Source of the DNA: Nocardioides marinus
Lineage (GTDB): Bacteria > Actinomycetota > Actinomycetes > Propionibacteriales > Nocardioidaceae
DNA: 64,000 nucleotides
NCBI RefSeq assembly: GCF_013408145.1
Contig: NZ_JACBZI010000001.1
Span: 2,556,001-2,620,000 of the forward strand
Direction: 5' to 3'
The position numbers and the translations under genes are program-made. Positions 1-8,971 of the stretch are shown here, piece after piece (position 1 is the first letter of the stretch; every line of letters begins with the position of its first letter). Below the pieces are notes generated by a model, which searched no databases, was not told the DNA's origin, and saw only the letters and a list, made by a program, of their open reading frames with translations.

Positions 1-3000
1 TTGCCCTGCCCCTTGCCCTGGCCCTGACCCTGGGACTCGCCCTGGCCCTGGTCCCGGCCCTGGGGCTTGTCCTCCCGGGCTGGCGTGTCCGCGGGCACGT
101 CCTGCGACGTGGCCTCCACGGCCCCGTCGGCCTGGGCGGCCTCTGCGGCCTCAGCGGCCTTGTCGGCACGGGCCATCGCCGCGACGTCCTTGGGCGAGGG
201 AGCCGAGGCCTGCCCACCCTGGTTGCCGGACTGGTTGCCGCCCTGGCCGCCGGACTGGTTGCCGGACTGGTCGCCCTTGCCCTTGCCGCCACGCGAGCGG
301 CGGCCGCGGCCACCGCGGTCGTCGTCGTCACCGCCGCCGCGCTTGGGGTCCACGGGGTGGTCGTGGACGACCAGGCCGCGGCCCTGGCAGTGGGTGCAAT
401 TCTCGCTGAACGCCTCGAGCAGGCCGGTGCCGATCCGCTTGCGCGTCATCTGCACCAGACCCAGCGAGGTCACCTCGGCCACCTGGTGCCGGGTGCGGTC
501 GCGGCCCAGGCACTCGACCAGGCGGCGCAGCACCAGGTCGCGGTTGGACTCCAGGACCATGTCGATGAAGTCGACGACGATGATGCCGCCGATGTCGCGC
601 AGCCGCAGCTGGCGCACGACCTCCTCGGCCGCCTCCAGGTTGTTCTTGGTGACGGTCTCCTCGAGGTTGCCGCCGGAGCCGGTGAACTTGCCGGTGTTGA
701 CGTCGACGACGGTCATCGCCTCGGTCCGGTCGATGACCAGCGAGCCGCCCGAGGGCAGCCACACCTTGCGGTCCAGCCCCTTGGCGATCTGCTCGTCGAT
801 CCGGTACGTCGCGAAGACGTCCTTGCCGGCGTCGCGCCCCTCGCCCGCGGGCTCGAAGCGCTCGAGGCGGTCGGCGAGGTCGGGGGCCACGTGCTGGACG
901 TAGTCCTGCACCGTCGACCAGGAGTCGTCACCCTGGATGACGAGCTTGGCGAAGTCCTCGGTGAACAGGTCGCGCACGACCTTCAGCGTCAGGTCCGGCT
1001 CGCCGTAGAGCAGCTGCGGGGCCGAGCCCTTGGCTTTCTTCTCGACGTCCTCCCAGCGGGCCTTGAGCCGCTCGACGTCGCGGGTCAGCTCCTCCTCGCT
1101 GGCGCCCTCGGCCGCGGTCCGCACGATGACGCCGGCGGTGTCGGGCACGATCTCCTTGAGCAGGGCCTTGAGACGGGCGCGCTCGGTGTCGGGGAGCTTG
1201 CGGGAGATCCCCGACGTCGTGCCGTCGGGCACGTAGACCAGGAACCGGCCCGCGAGGCTGATCTGGCTGGTCAGCCGGGCGCCCTTGTGACCCACCGGGT
1301 CCTTGGTGACCTGCACCAGGACCGACTGGCCGGAGGAGAGCACCGACTCGATCTTGCGCGGCTGGCCCTCCTTGTGGCCCAGCGCGGACCAGTTGACCTC
1401 ACCGGCGTACAGCACCGCGTTGCGGCCCTTGCCGATGTCGATGAACGCGGCCTCCATGGACGGCAGGACGTTCTGCACGCGGCCGAGGTAGACGTTGCCG
1501 ATCAGCGAGGTCTGGGACTCACGGGCCACGTAGTGCTCGACGAGCACCTTGTCCTCGAGCACGGCGATCTGCGTGAGGTCCTCGCGCTCGCGGATGACCA
1601 TCACGCGCTCCACCGACTCACGGCGAGCGAGGAACTCGGCCTCGGAGGCGATCGGGGCGCGACGGCGACCGGCCTCGCGGCCCTCGCGACGGCGCTGCTT
1701 CTTGGCCTCGAGGCGGGTCGAGCCGGACAGCGCGGTGATCTGGTCCTCGGCCGAGCGGGCGCTGCGCACCCTGGTCACGGTGTTGGTCGGGTCGTCCCCG
1801 CCGTCACCGTCGCCCTCGCCGGACCGGCGGCGCCGACGGCGCCGACGCGAGCTGCCCGAGCCCTCGCCCTGGTCGTCCCTGTCGCCCTGCTGGTCGCCCT
1901 GCTGGCCGCCCTGCTGGCCCCCGCGCTGGCCACCGTTCTGGCCACCGTTCTGGCCGGACTCCTCGGAGCCGGCCCCGTCCTTGGTCCCGTCCTTGGAATC
2001 GGCCTTGGCGCCGTCCTTGGATTCGGCCTTGGAGTCGTCCTCGGCGCCGCCCTCGGAGGAGGTGTCGTGGTCCTGATTCCGGTCCTGGCCCTGCTGGTCG
2101 CCGCCCTGGCCACCGCCACCGCCACCGCCGCCACCGCGACGGCGGCGTCGTCCACCCCGTCGCCGGCGACGCCGGCCCGAGGACGAGCCGCCCTCGCCGT
2201 CCTGGTCGCCGTCCTGGTCGCCGTCCTGGTCGTCGTCGTCCTGGTCGCCGTCGGTGTCGCCGTCCTGGTCGTCGCTGTCCTGGTCGTCGGTGTCCTGGGC
2301 GTCCTGGACCGGGCCGTCCTGGACCTCGTCGTCCTCGTCCGCGTCCTCGCCCTCGGGCTGCGCGGCGTCCTCGACCTCCGTCGACTTCGTGGTCCTGCGG
2401 GCGCGGGTGGCCTTGGAGGCGTCCGGGGCCTGGAAGAGCGGGACGGGAGCGCCGCCGGGGGCGCCCTGCTCGGTCTCCTCCGCCTCGACGGCCGCCTCGG
2501 TGGTCTCGGGGGCCTGCTCCGCGGCGGGCTCGCTCTTCTTGGCGCGCGAGCCGGTCTTCTTGGCCGCGGCCTTCTTGGCCGGCTTCGTGCTCGCCGCCCC
2601 GTCGGCGTCGGCGTCACCGTCGACCGCAGCGGGCTCGGCAGCGGGCTCGGCAGCGGGCTTCTTGCTCGTGCGCTTGGCCGGGGCCTTCCTCGCCGGAGCG
2701 GGCTCGGTCTGCTCACCGGCCTCGGCGGGGCCGTCGGGGGTCGCCTCGGGCGCCTGGGCGGCCTTCGTCGTGGTGCGGCGGGTGCGGGTGGTCTTCTTCA
2801 CCGCCGCCGGGGCGTCCTCGACGGGGGCGGCAGCACCCTCGTCGAGGGGCAGCTGCTCGTCGGGAGCCGGCTCCGTGGCCTTGGCCGCGGTCTTCTTGGC
2901 GGCCGGCTTCTTGGCCGCGGCCTTCTTGGCGGCCGGCTTCTTCGCAGCGGTCTTCTTGGCGGCGGTCTTCTTGGCCGCCGTCTTCTTCGCCGGCTTCTCG

Positions 3001-3095
3001 GCGGGCGGCTCGGTGGCGGGCTCGGCCGGGGTGTCGCCGGTGGTCTCGACGGCAGGGGTGATCGGCTCGTCGCCGACCTGGAACTCGTCGGGCAT
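1..3095 (-). CDS. rne: Ribonuclease E/G, truncated at the window edge
   Basis: Endoribonuclease for rRNA and mRNA processing; only the first ~1031 codons are inside the window. The N-terminal ~500 residues are low complexity: Lys/Ala repeats of the PAAKK type, an acidic Asp/Gln/Gly stretch (DDQDGDQDG), an Arg run ([13 protein letters not shown]) and a Gly/Gln/Asn run. The conserved core begins near residue 520 with an S1-like part (SLIGNVYLGRV). Metal-binding acidic residues lie in VVDVNTG (Asp ~798) and IVIDFIDM (Asp ~842/845), and the zinc-link CTHCQGRG has Cys ~900 and 903. The visible C-terminus is again Gly/Gln/Asn-rich. The ATG start is preceded by GAGGAG eight bases upstream. Family assignment is firm; the low-complexity arms probably mediate RNA or partner binding. 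Confidence 0.95.
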   Translation of the reverse strand, partial: MPDEFQVGDEPITPAVETTGDTPAEPATEPPAEKPAKKTAAKKTAAKKTAAKKPAAKKAAAKKPAAKKTAAKATEPAPDEQLPLDEGAAAPVEDAPAAVKKTTRTRRTTTKAAQAPEATPDGPAEAGEQTEPAPARKAPAKRTSKKPAAEPAAEPAAVDGDADADGAASTKPAKKAAAKKTGSRAKKSEPAAEQAPETTEAAVEAEETEQGAPGGAPVPLFQAPDASKATRARRTTKSTEVEDAAQPEGEDADEDDEVQDGPVQDAQDTDDQDSDDQDGDTDGDQDDDDQDGDQDGDQDGEGGSSSGRRRRRRGGRRRRRGGGGGGGGGQGGDQQGQDRNQDHDTSSEGGAEDDSKAESKDGAKADSKDGTKDGAGSEESGQNGGQNGGQRGGQQGGQQGDQQGDRDDQGEGSGSSRRRRRRRRSGEGDGDGGDDPTNTVTRVRSARSAEDQITALSGSTRLEAKKQRRREGREAGRRRAPIASEAEFLARRESVERVMVIREREDLTQIAVLEDKVLVEHYVARESQTSLIGNVYLGRVQNVLPSMEAAFIDIGKGRNAVLYAGEVNWSALGHKEGQPRKIESVLSSGQSVLVQVTKDPVGHKGARLTSQISLAGRFLVYVPDGTTSGISRKLPDTERARLKALLKEIVPDTAGVIVRTAAEGASEEELTRDVERLKARWEDVEKKAKGSAPQLLYGEPDLTLKVVRDLFTEDFAKLVIQGDDSWSTVQDYVQHVAPDLADRLERFEPAGEGRDAGKDVFATYRIDEQIAKGLDRKVWLPSGGSLVIDRTEAMTVVDVNTGKFTGSGGNLEETVTKNNLEAAEEVVRQLRLRDIGGIIVVDFIDMVLESNRDLVLRRLVECLGRDRTRHQVAEVTSLGLVQMTRKRIGTGLLEAFSENCTHCQGRGLVVHDHPVDPKRGGGDDDDRGGRGRRSRGGKGKGDQSGNQSGGQGGNQSGNQGGQASAPSPKDVAAMARADKAAEAAEAAQADGAVEATSQDVPADTPAREDKPQGRDQGQGESQGQGQGKGQG

Positions 3096-3509
3096 GTGTG
3101 CTGCTCCTCAGCCCGGGCGTGGGATGCGCAGCGTCCGGGCAGGTCCATCGCCGCGACCACGAGGGCCGGGCGCAAGTCTCGTCTGTGGCGGCGACTTCCT
3201 CCGGCGGTGCGTCACCTCGGCGGCCCTCGCCTGCCGCGGTCGCAGGGCCACAGGGCGGCTCGCTGTCACCGAACCCGCCTGGCCGCGTCGCGGTCTGGCG
3301 ACGACCTGTCCTCGGTGTGCCGGCCCTTGCGCGGGACCGGCGAGAACGTCGTCGGGTCGTCGACCGCCGCGCGTTCCCGTCGGACACTGGGGTGACCGTC
3401 GGGCTCGTGCAGCGCTCGGAGACCGTGGCGAGTATCGCACACCCGACAGGTCGCGGCCGTGTTCCGGCGCACCTCGGGCGCGGCAGGCAGGACCCCGGCG
3501 AGCGGCTCC
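3096..3509. other. Non-coding 414-bp rne leader/promoter region
   Basis: No convincing gene is present between the TIGR03936 stop and the rne start. On the minus strand a GATACT hexamer at 3431-3436 could be an rne -10 box, which would leave an untranslated leader of more than 300 nt. A long rne leader would be in keeping with autoregulation known for enterobacterial RNase E, but no specific structure was established here. Confidence 0.4.
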
Positions 3510-4220
3510 TCAGGCCAGCGGGTCGCCGACCTCGCCGGTCTCCGGGTCCAGGGGCCCCTGGGCCTGCCGGGTGAGCAGCGGCGCCGAGCCCGCCTCCAGC
3601 CCGGAGGTCTGGGTGAGCCCGCGCAGCACGTCGTCGGGGCGTACGGCGGGGATGGTGGCGTGGCGCAGCACCAGCTCCAGCCGGGCTCCCCGGTCGTGCG
3701 GCGCGACGCTCAGCGAGACCACCGCGGCGCGGCAGTCGAACTCACGCAGCCCCTTCTTGGTCATCCGCTCCACCAGCACGCTCTCGTGGGCCAAGAAGCC
3801 CTCGACCGCAGCGGCGGTGACGTCCGGGGCGCTCGCGACGTCGATGGTCCAGCGGCTGGCGTCGAGCCGGTCGGCCAGCGACCCGCCGGGCGACTCCACC
3901 ACCTGCAGCACGTCCAGGCCCGGGGGCAGCGCCTGCTCGAGCTCGGCGTGGACGTCGGCGGGGTCGACGACCTGCGCCAGCGCGATCTCGAGGTACTCCG
4001 CCTCGCTGGCCGAGCCGGTCGGCGCCGCACCGGCGTACGAGATGCGCGGGTGGGGGTTGAACCCCGAGGAGTAGGCCATCGGGATACGTGCGCGGAACAC
4101 CGCGCGCTCGAAGGCACGGGAGAAGTCGCGGTGGCTGGTGAAGCGCAACCGGCCGCGCTTGGCGTACCGGATCCTCAGTCGCTGGACCGGTGGGGCCTGC
4201 TGCTCGGGCTGCTCACGCAC
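3510..4220 (-). CDS. TIGR03936/DUF2344 radical-SAM-associated protein
   Basis: About 236 residues, matching the family that accompanies TIGR03960 radical SAM enzymes and RNase E in actinobacteria; some bacteria carry both parts in one polypeptide. N-terminal hallmarks are RIRYAKRGRLRFTSHRDFSR and, further on, YSSGFNPHPRISYA. The GTG start (VREQPEQQ) is chosen because it overlaps the stop of the upstream winged-helix gene by 8 bp, implying translational coupling. The biochemical role is unknown; the conserved link to TIGR03960 and rne suggests a function in RNA modification or translation. Here the TIGR03960 partner lies 2.7 kb away, behind two inserted genes. Confidence 0.85.
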   Translation of the reverse strand: MREQPEQQAPPVQRLRIRYAKRGRLRFTSHRDFSRAFERAVFRARIPMAYSSGFNPHPRISYAGAAPTGSASEAEYLEIALAQVVDPADVHAELEQALPPGLDVLQVVESPGGSLADRLDASRWTIDVASAPDVTAAAVEGFLAHESVLVERMTKKGLREFDCRAAVVSLSVAPHDRGARLELVLRHATIPAVRPDDVLRGLTQTSGLEAGSAPLLTRQAQGPLDPETGEVGDPLA

Positions 4221-5424
4221 GCAGCACAGGGTAGGTGAGGTCCCCGGGGTCGCACCGCATCGCCGGCGAGGGGTAGACGGTGCCGACCCGCTCCCCCGCC
4301 AGCCACCCGGTGAGCCGACCGGCCTCCTGCCGCAGCGCCGCCCTGCCCTGCGCCGGGACGTCCTCGAGGAGGCGGACCGCCACGGTGCCGTCGTCGTCCT
4401 GGACCCAGCAGCCGACGACGCGCCCGTCCCACCACGCGGTCGTGCCGGCGTTGCCGTTGCGGTCGAAGACGGCCGGCGCGTGTGGCCCGAGGTGGAAGCC
4501 ACGCTCCTTCCAGCCCATCGCGGTGGGGTCCAGCACCGGGAGCAGCGCCGCCCACGGCTCGACCGCGGGAGCCGGGTCGACGTCGTCGGGCAGGACGTAC
4601 GCCGGCGCGACGGCGCCTCCATCGGCCGGGACCCCGACCTCGACGGCCCCCACCTCGGCCAGCGCCGCGCGCACGGCCCCCTTGGTCGCCCCCAGCCACC
4701 AGACCAGGTCGGTCTCGGTTCCGGGGCCGAAGCGGGCCAGCCAGCGCCGGACGAGCTCGGCGTACCCCTCGGCGGCGGTGAGCGGGGTCGGGACCTCGCC
4801 GAGCCAGGAACCCGTCGTGCGCCAGCGGGGCCGGAAGACCCGCCAGTGGCTGGTGTTGGCACCGCGGACCACGCGGGCCTCGGCGCCGAGCAGCGTGAGG
4901 ATCCGGCCGGGGTTGAGCTGGGAGGAGCCCAGGTCGGCACGCACGTCGATCGTGGGGACGGCCGCGCGCAGCTCGGTCATGGTGAGGCCCTCGGGGGCGC
5001 CGTCGAGGGCGTCGATCACCTCGGCACCGGCCTCGGCCAACCACCGCTCGGGATCGGTGGCGACCCCGGCGGCGACCAGGTCGCGGTGCAGACGCGCACG
5101 CTCCGAGCCGGCGGTGCGAGAGGCCGCGCTCCCCCAGGCCGCCGGCAGCAGGTCCCGGGGGAAGACGAACAGCGTGCGTCGCATGGCCAGCTGCTTGACC
5201 AGGCTGCGCTCGGTCTCCATCGCGGCACTGACGTCGGCACGGGTGACCCCGTCGACCCGCGCGTGCACGGACAGGTGCACGGTCGCGGGCTCGGTGGAGT
5301 GCAGCACGACCACGGACCGGGTCGCCCCGACCGGGTCGGCGGCCCGGTGCCCGGGGGCCAGGGCGTGGCGCCGCGCGAGTCGCGCTCGTCGTTCTGCGTC
5401 GTCGACCAGCCTCGGGGAGCCCAT
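4213..5424 (-). CDS. Winged-helix DNA-binding protein (HTH_42 / YcaQ-AlkX-like)
   Basis: About 403 residues resembling PF06224, the family that includes the interstrand-crosslink DNA glycosylases AlkZ and AlkX/YcaQ. The N-terminal region carries VVVLHSTEPATVHLS where the glycosylases carry their catalytic QxQ or QxD motif, so base-excision activity is not assured. Further family-like segments are RSLVKQLAMRRTLFVFP and a C-terminal WWDGRVVGCW. ATG at 5424 gives MGSPRLVDD. It is followed by the GTG of the DUF2344 gene with an 8-bp overlap. It is probably a DNA-binding or DNA-repair protein; the family is certain, the activity is not. Confidence 0.75.
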   Translation of the reverse strand: MGSPRLVDDAERRARLARRHALAPGHRAADPVGATRSVVVLHSTEPATVHLSVHARVDGVTRADVSAAMETERSLVKQLAMRRTLFVFPRDLLPAAWGSAASRTAGSERARLHRDLVAAGVATDPERWLAEAGAEVIDALDGAPEGLTMTELRAAVPTIDVRADLGSSQLNPGRILTLLGAEARVVRGANTSHWRVFRPRWRTTGSWLGEVPTPLTAAEGYAELVRRWLARFGPGTETDLVWWLGATKGAVRAALAEVGAVEVGVPADGGAVAPAYVLPDDVDPAPAVEPWAALLPVLDPTAMGWKERGFHLGPHAPAVFDRNGNAGTTAWWDGRVVGCWVQDDDGTVAVRLLEDVPAQGRAALRQEAGRLTGWLAGERVGTVYPSPAMRCDPGDLTYPVLRA

Positions 5425-5450
5425 GGCCCCGCATCCTGCCCCGGGGCGCC

Positions 5451-5510
5451 GACACCGGGAGCACTGACACCGGAAGCACTGACACCGGAAGCACTGACAC
5501 CCGGAGTGCG
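5451..5510. repeat. 15-bp tandem repeat, four units
   Basis: Four consecutive 15-bp units of the form GACACCGGAAGCACT; units two and three are identical, the outer two diverged. It lies in the 163-bp gap between the divergently read winged-helix gene and the CynX-like transporter gene, upstream of both. A minisatellite expansion or a repeated protein-binding site are both possible. Confidence 0.8.
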
Positions 5511-5587
5511 GCACGGGGCGTCGACACCCGGCGCACCCAACGGCCCCGCCACCCGGTCGGGCGCCGAGGAGGTGCGAGCATCGGCCG

Positions 5588-6790
5588 GTGACCCGTCGTC
5601 CCTCGCCACTGTTCTGGGTCGGCCTGCTGCTGCTCTCGGTCAACCTGCGCCCCGCCGCCGTCAGCGTCGGACCGGTGCTGGAGGAGGTCAGCGACGGGCT
5701 GGCGATGTCGAGCGCGGAGACCTCGCTGCTGACCTCGCTGCCGGTGCTGGCCTTCGCCGTCGTGGGCGCGCTCGCGTCCGCCGCGGCCGCCCGCTGGGGA
5801 CTCCACCGCGCCACCCTGCTCGCCCTGGTCGCCGTCACCGTGGGCCTGGCCGCCCGCGCGGTCACGGGGAACGCCGAGGTCTTCCTGCTGCTCTCGCTGC
5901 TGGCGGTCTCGGGCACCGCGCTGGCCAACGTGCTGATCCCCTCGCTGGTCAAGCTGCACGCCCCCGACCGGATCGGCCCGGCCACCGCGCTGTACTCGAC
6001 GGTGCTGGCGGTGGGACTCACCGGCGGCCTCGTGCTGACCGTCCCGCTGAGCACCGCGCTCGGGGGTGGTGTGGAGGAGGGCTGGCGCTGGGGCCTCGGC
6101 GCCTGGACCCTGCTCGGCGCCGTGGCGGTCCTGCCCTGGCTCCTGCTGGTCGGCCACGACCGGACCCCTGCCCCGCCCGGGCCGCGCGTGAGGTTCCTCG
6201 ACGTGGCCCGCACCCCACTGGGGCTGTCCCTGGCGGCGTACTTCGGCCTGCAGTCGCTGCAGGCCTACGCGATCTTCGGGTGGTTCGCCCAGCTCTGGCG
6301 CGACGCCGGCTTCTCCCCCACCGAGGCCGGGCTGCTGGTCGGGGTGCTCACGGGCACGACGATCCCGCTGTCCTTCGTGCTGCCCCGTGTCCTGGTGCGC
6401 ACCCGGCACCCGGCCGCGCTGCTGCTGGGCGTCGCCGCCTGCTACCCCGTGGCCTACGTCGGCCTGGTCCTCGACCCGGTCGAGCCGGCGCTGCTGTGGG
6501 CCCTGCTCACCGGCATCGGCACCACGACGTTCCCGCTCGTGCTGACCCTGATCGGGCTGCGCGCCCGGACGGCGGAGGGCACGGCCACGCTGTCGGCCTT
6601 CTCCCAGTCGGTGGGCTACCTCATCGCCGTGGCCGGGCCGTTCGTCGTGGGCAGCCTCTACGCCGCCACCGACGGCTGGACCGTCCCGCTGGCCTTCCTG
6701 CTGGTGGCGCTGCTGCCGATGGTCTGGCTCTCGGTCCGGCTGGCGCGTCCGGCGTACGTCGAGGACCAGCTGCCCGCCGCCCGTCGCTGA
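5588..6790 (+). CDS. MFS transporter, CynX/NimT (cyanate/nitroimidazole) type
   Basis: 400 residues with about 12 hydrophobic segments. The N-terminal signature LLLLSVNLRPAAVSVGPVL is typical of the CynX/NimT/YycB branch (cf. 'LRPAITSVGPVL'). The start is GTG at 5588, giving (M)TRRPSPLFWVG; GAGGAGG lies about 14 bases upstream, a little far. It exports or imports a small organic anion or nitroimidazole-like compound in characterised relatives; the substrate here is unknown. It is divergent from the winged-helix gene and convergent with the TIGR03960 gene, so it sits as an insertion in the otherwise conserved rne-rod cluster. Confidence 0.85.
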   Translation: MTRRPSPLFWVGLLLLSVNLRPAAVSVGPVLEEVSDGLAMSSAETSLLTSLPVLAFAVVGALASAAAARWGLHRATLLALVAVTVGLAARAVTGNAEVFLLLSLLAVSGTALANVLIPSLVKLHAPDRIGPATALYSTVLAVGLTGGLVLTVPLSTALGGGVEEGWRWGLGAWTLLGAVAVLPWLLLVGHDRTPAPPGPRVRFLDVARTPLGLSLAAYFGLQSLQAYAIFGWFAQLWRDAGFSPTEAGLLVGVLTGTTIPLSFVLPRVLVRTRHPAALLLGVAACYPVAYVGLVLDPVEPALLWALLTGIGTTTFPLVLTLIGLRARTAEGTATLSAFSQSVGYLIAVAGPFVVGSLYAATDGWTVPLAFLLVALLPMVWLSVRLARPAYVEDQLPAARR

Positions 6791-6867
6791 GCACGGAACG
6801 GACCGCCGGCGCCCCGGGGAGCGGTGCGTGGCCAACCGATCAGCGACCCTGGACGCTTGAGGGCTCA

Positions 6868-6886
6868 CCGCCCGCCGGGCGGGCGG
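6868..6886. terminator. GC-rich hairpin between convergent genes
   Basis: CCGCCCGCC at 6868-6876 pairs with GGCGGGCGG at 6878-6886. It sits between the MFS stop (6790) and the TIGR03960 stop (6892). No T-tract is present on either strand. Confidence 0.5.
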
Positions 6887-6891
6887 GGGCC

Positions 6892-8880
6892 TCAGACGAC
6901 GGAGAGCGGCAGCAGCTGCTGGCCGGTGGGACCGATCTGGATCTCGGTGCCCATCTCCGGGCACACGCCGCAGTCGTAGCAGGGGGTCCAGCGGCAGTCC
7001 TCGACCTCGACGTCGGCCGACCCGTCGGCCACGGCCAGCGCGTCCTCCCAGTCGCCCCACAGCCAGTCCTTGTCGAGACCGGAGTCGAGGTGGTCCCAGG
7101 GCAGGACCTCGTCGTAGTCGCGCTCGCGGGTGGTGAACCAGTCGAGGTCCACGCCGGTGCCAGCGAGGCCGCGCTCGGCCGCAGCGATCCAGCGGTCGTA
7201 GGAGAAGTGCTCCGACCAGCCGTCGAAACGGCCGCCGTCGCGCCAGACCTCCTCGATGACGCGGGCCACGCGACGGTCGCCGCGGGAGAGGAGCCCCTCG
7301 ATGATGCCGGGCTTGCCGTCGTGGTAGCGGAAGCCGATGGCGCGGCCGAACTTCTTGTCCGCCCGCACGGTGTCGCGCAACTGCTTGAGCCGCTCGTCGG
7401 TGGTCTCGACGTCGAGCTGCGCGGCCCACTGGAAGGGGGTGTGCGGCTTCGGGACGAACCCGCCGATCGACACCGTGCACCGGATGTCGTTGTGCCCGGC
7501 GACCTCGCGGCCCTTGGCGATGACCGCCTTGGCCAGCTCGGCGACCTGCAGCACGTCCTCGTCGGTCTCGGTCGGGAGACCGACCATGAAGTAGAGCTTC
7601 ACCTGCCGCCAGCCGTGGGAGTACGCCGTCGCGACGGTGCGGATGAGGTCCTCCTCGGTCACCATCTTGTTGATGACCTTGCGCATCCGCTCCGAGCCGC
7701 CCTCGGGGGCGAAGGTCAGCCCCGAGCGCCGGCCGTTGCGGGAGAACTCGTTGGCGAGGGTGATGTTGAAGGCGTCGACGCGGGTCGAGGGCAGCGACAG
7801 CGAGACGTTCGAGCCCTCGTAGCGGTCGGCCAGCCCCTTGGCGACGTCGCCGATCTCGGTGTGGTCGGCGCTGGAGAGCGAAAGCAGGCCGACCTCCTCG
7901 AAGCCGGACTTGCGGATGCCGTTCTCGACCATGTCGCCGATCGTCTCGATCGAGCGCTCACGCACGGGACGGGTGATCATCCCGGCCTGGCAGAAGCGGC
8001 AGCCGCGGGTGCAGCCGCGGAAGATCTCGACGCTGAACCGCTCGTGGACGGTCTCGGCCAGCGGCACCAGCGGCTTGGCCGGGTAGGGCCAGGCGTCGAG
8101 GTCCATCAGGGTGTGCTTGCGCACCCGGAACGGGATGCCGGGCCGGTTGGGCACGACGGCCTCGATCGAGCCGTCCTCGGCGTACACCACGTCGTAGAAG
8201 CGGGGGACGTAGACGTTGCCGGTGACCGCGAGGCGGCGCAGCAGCTCGTCCCGACCGCCGGGGCGGTCCTCGGCCTTCCACTCCCGGACGATGTCGGAGA
8301 TCGCGAGGACGACCTCCTCGCCGTCGCCGAGGACGGCGGCGTCGAGGAACTCCGCGATCGGCTCGGGGTTGAACGCCGCGTGGCCGCCGGCCAGGACGAC
8401 CGGGTGGTCCTCGGTGCGGTCGGCGGCGCGCAGCGGGATGCCGGCGAGGTCGAGCGCGTTGATCATGTTGGTGTAGCCGAGCTCGGTGGAGAAGCTGAGC
8501 CCGAAGAGGTCGAAGTCACCGACCGGGCGGTGGGCGTCGACGGTGAACTGCGGGATGGCCTGCTCGCGCAGCACCCTCTCCATGTCCGGCCACACCGCGT
8601 AGGTGCGCTCGGCGACGATCCAGTCGCGCTCGTTGAGCACCTCGTAGAGGATCTGGACGCCCTGGTTTGGCAGGCCGACCTCGTAGGCGTCGGGGTACAT
8701 CAGCGCCCAGCGGACGGTCTGGCCGCCGGACTCCTCGGAGCCGGCACCGCAGTCCCAGTCCTTGACCGTGGAGTTCAGCTCGCCGCCGACGTACTGGATC
8801 GGCTTGGAGACTCCCGGCAGGTGCGGCTCGAGGAGCTCGAAGACGGACTGTCCTCGGCGCAGGGCGGCGGGGGCGGACAT
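6892..8880 (-). CDS. TIGR03960 B12-binding-domain radical SAM protein
   Basis: 662 residues. The N-terminal half resembles a cobalamin-binding-type Rossmann domain (GLSFSTELGYTNMINALDLA, then VLAGGHAAFNPEPIAEFLD). The radical SAM core has a CxxxCxxC iron-sulfur motif at Cys290, Cys294 and Cys297 (RGCTRGCRFCQAG). The tail has another Cys cluster, CRWTPCYDCGVC, near the C-terminus. ATG at 8880 follows GAGGTGAG. The family pairs with TIGR03936/DUF2344 and rne throughout Actinobacteria; the reaction is not established, though a radical modification of RNA or a small substrate is likely. Confidence 0.92.
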   Translation of the reverse strand: MSAPAALRRGQSVFELLEPHLPGVSKPIQYVGGELNSTVKDWDCGAGSEESGGQTVRWALMYPDAYEVGLPNQGVQILYEVLNERDWIVAERTYAVWPDMERVLREQAIPQFTVDAHRPVGDFDLFGLSFSTELGYTNMINALDLAGIPLRAADRTEDHPVVLAGGHAAFNPEPIAEFLDAAVLGDGEEVVLAISDIVREWKAEDRPGGRDELLRRLAVTGNVYVPRFYDVVYAEDGSIEAVVPNRPGIPFRVRKHTLMDLDAWPYPAKPLVPLAETVHERFSVEIFRGCTRGCRFCQAGMITRPVRERSIETIGDMVENGIRKSGFEEVGLLSLSSADHTEIGDVAKGLADRYEGSNVSLSLPSTRVDAFNITLANEFSRNGRRSGLTFAPEGGSERMRKVINKMVTEEDLIRTVATAYSHGWRQVKLYFMVGLPTETDEDVLQVAELAKAVIAKGREVAGHNDIRCTVSIGGFVPKPHTPFQWAAQLDVETTDERLKQLRDTVRADKKFGRAIGFRYHDGKPGIIEGLLSRGDRRVARVIEEVWRDGGRFDGWSEHFSYDRWIAAAERGLAGTGVDLDWFTTRERDYDEVLPWDHLDSGLDKDWLWGDWEDALAVADGSADVEVEDCRWTPCYDCGVCPEMGTEIQIGPTGQQLLPLSVV

Positions 8881-8971
8881 GGACTCACCTCGGCGGCTCG
8901 GGTGCGGTCAGGGCAAGGGACCAATGTACGGCGCAGCCGGGCGTGCCACCCAGTCCGCGACCGCCCGCGGG

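Noticed and set aside
357..3395. Long + strand open frame opposite rne
   Set aside because: Low-complexity shadow of the repetitive rne coding strand; no start signal or family.
5451..5510. CRISPR-like or phage attachment repeat
   Set aside because: Units are 15 bp with no spacers, and no integrase is present.
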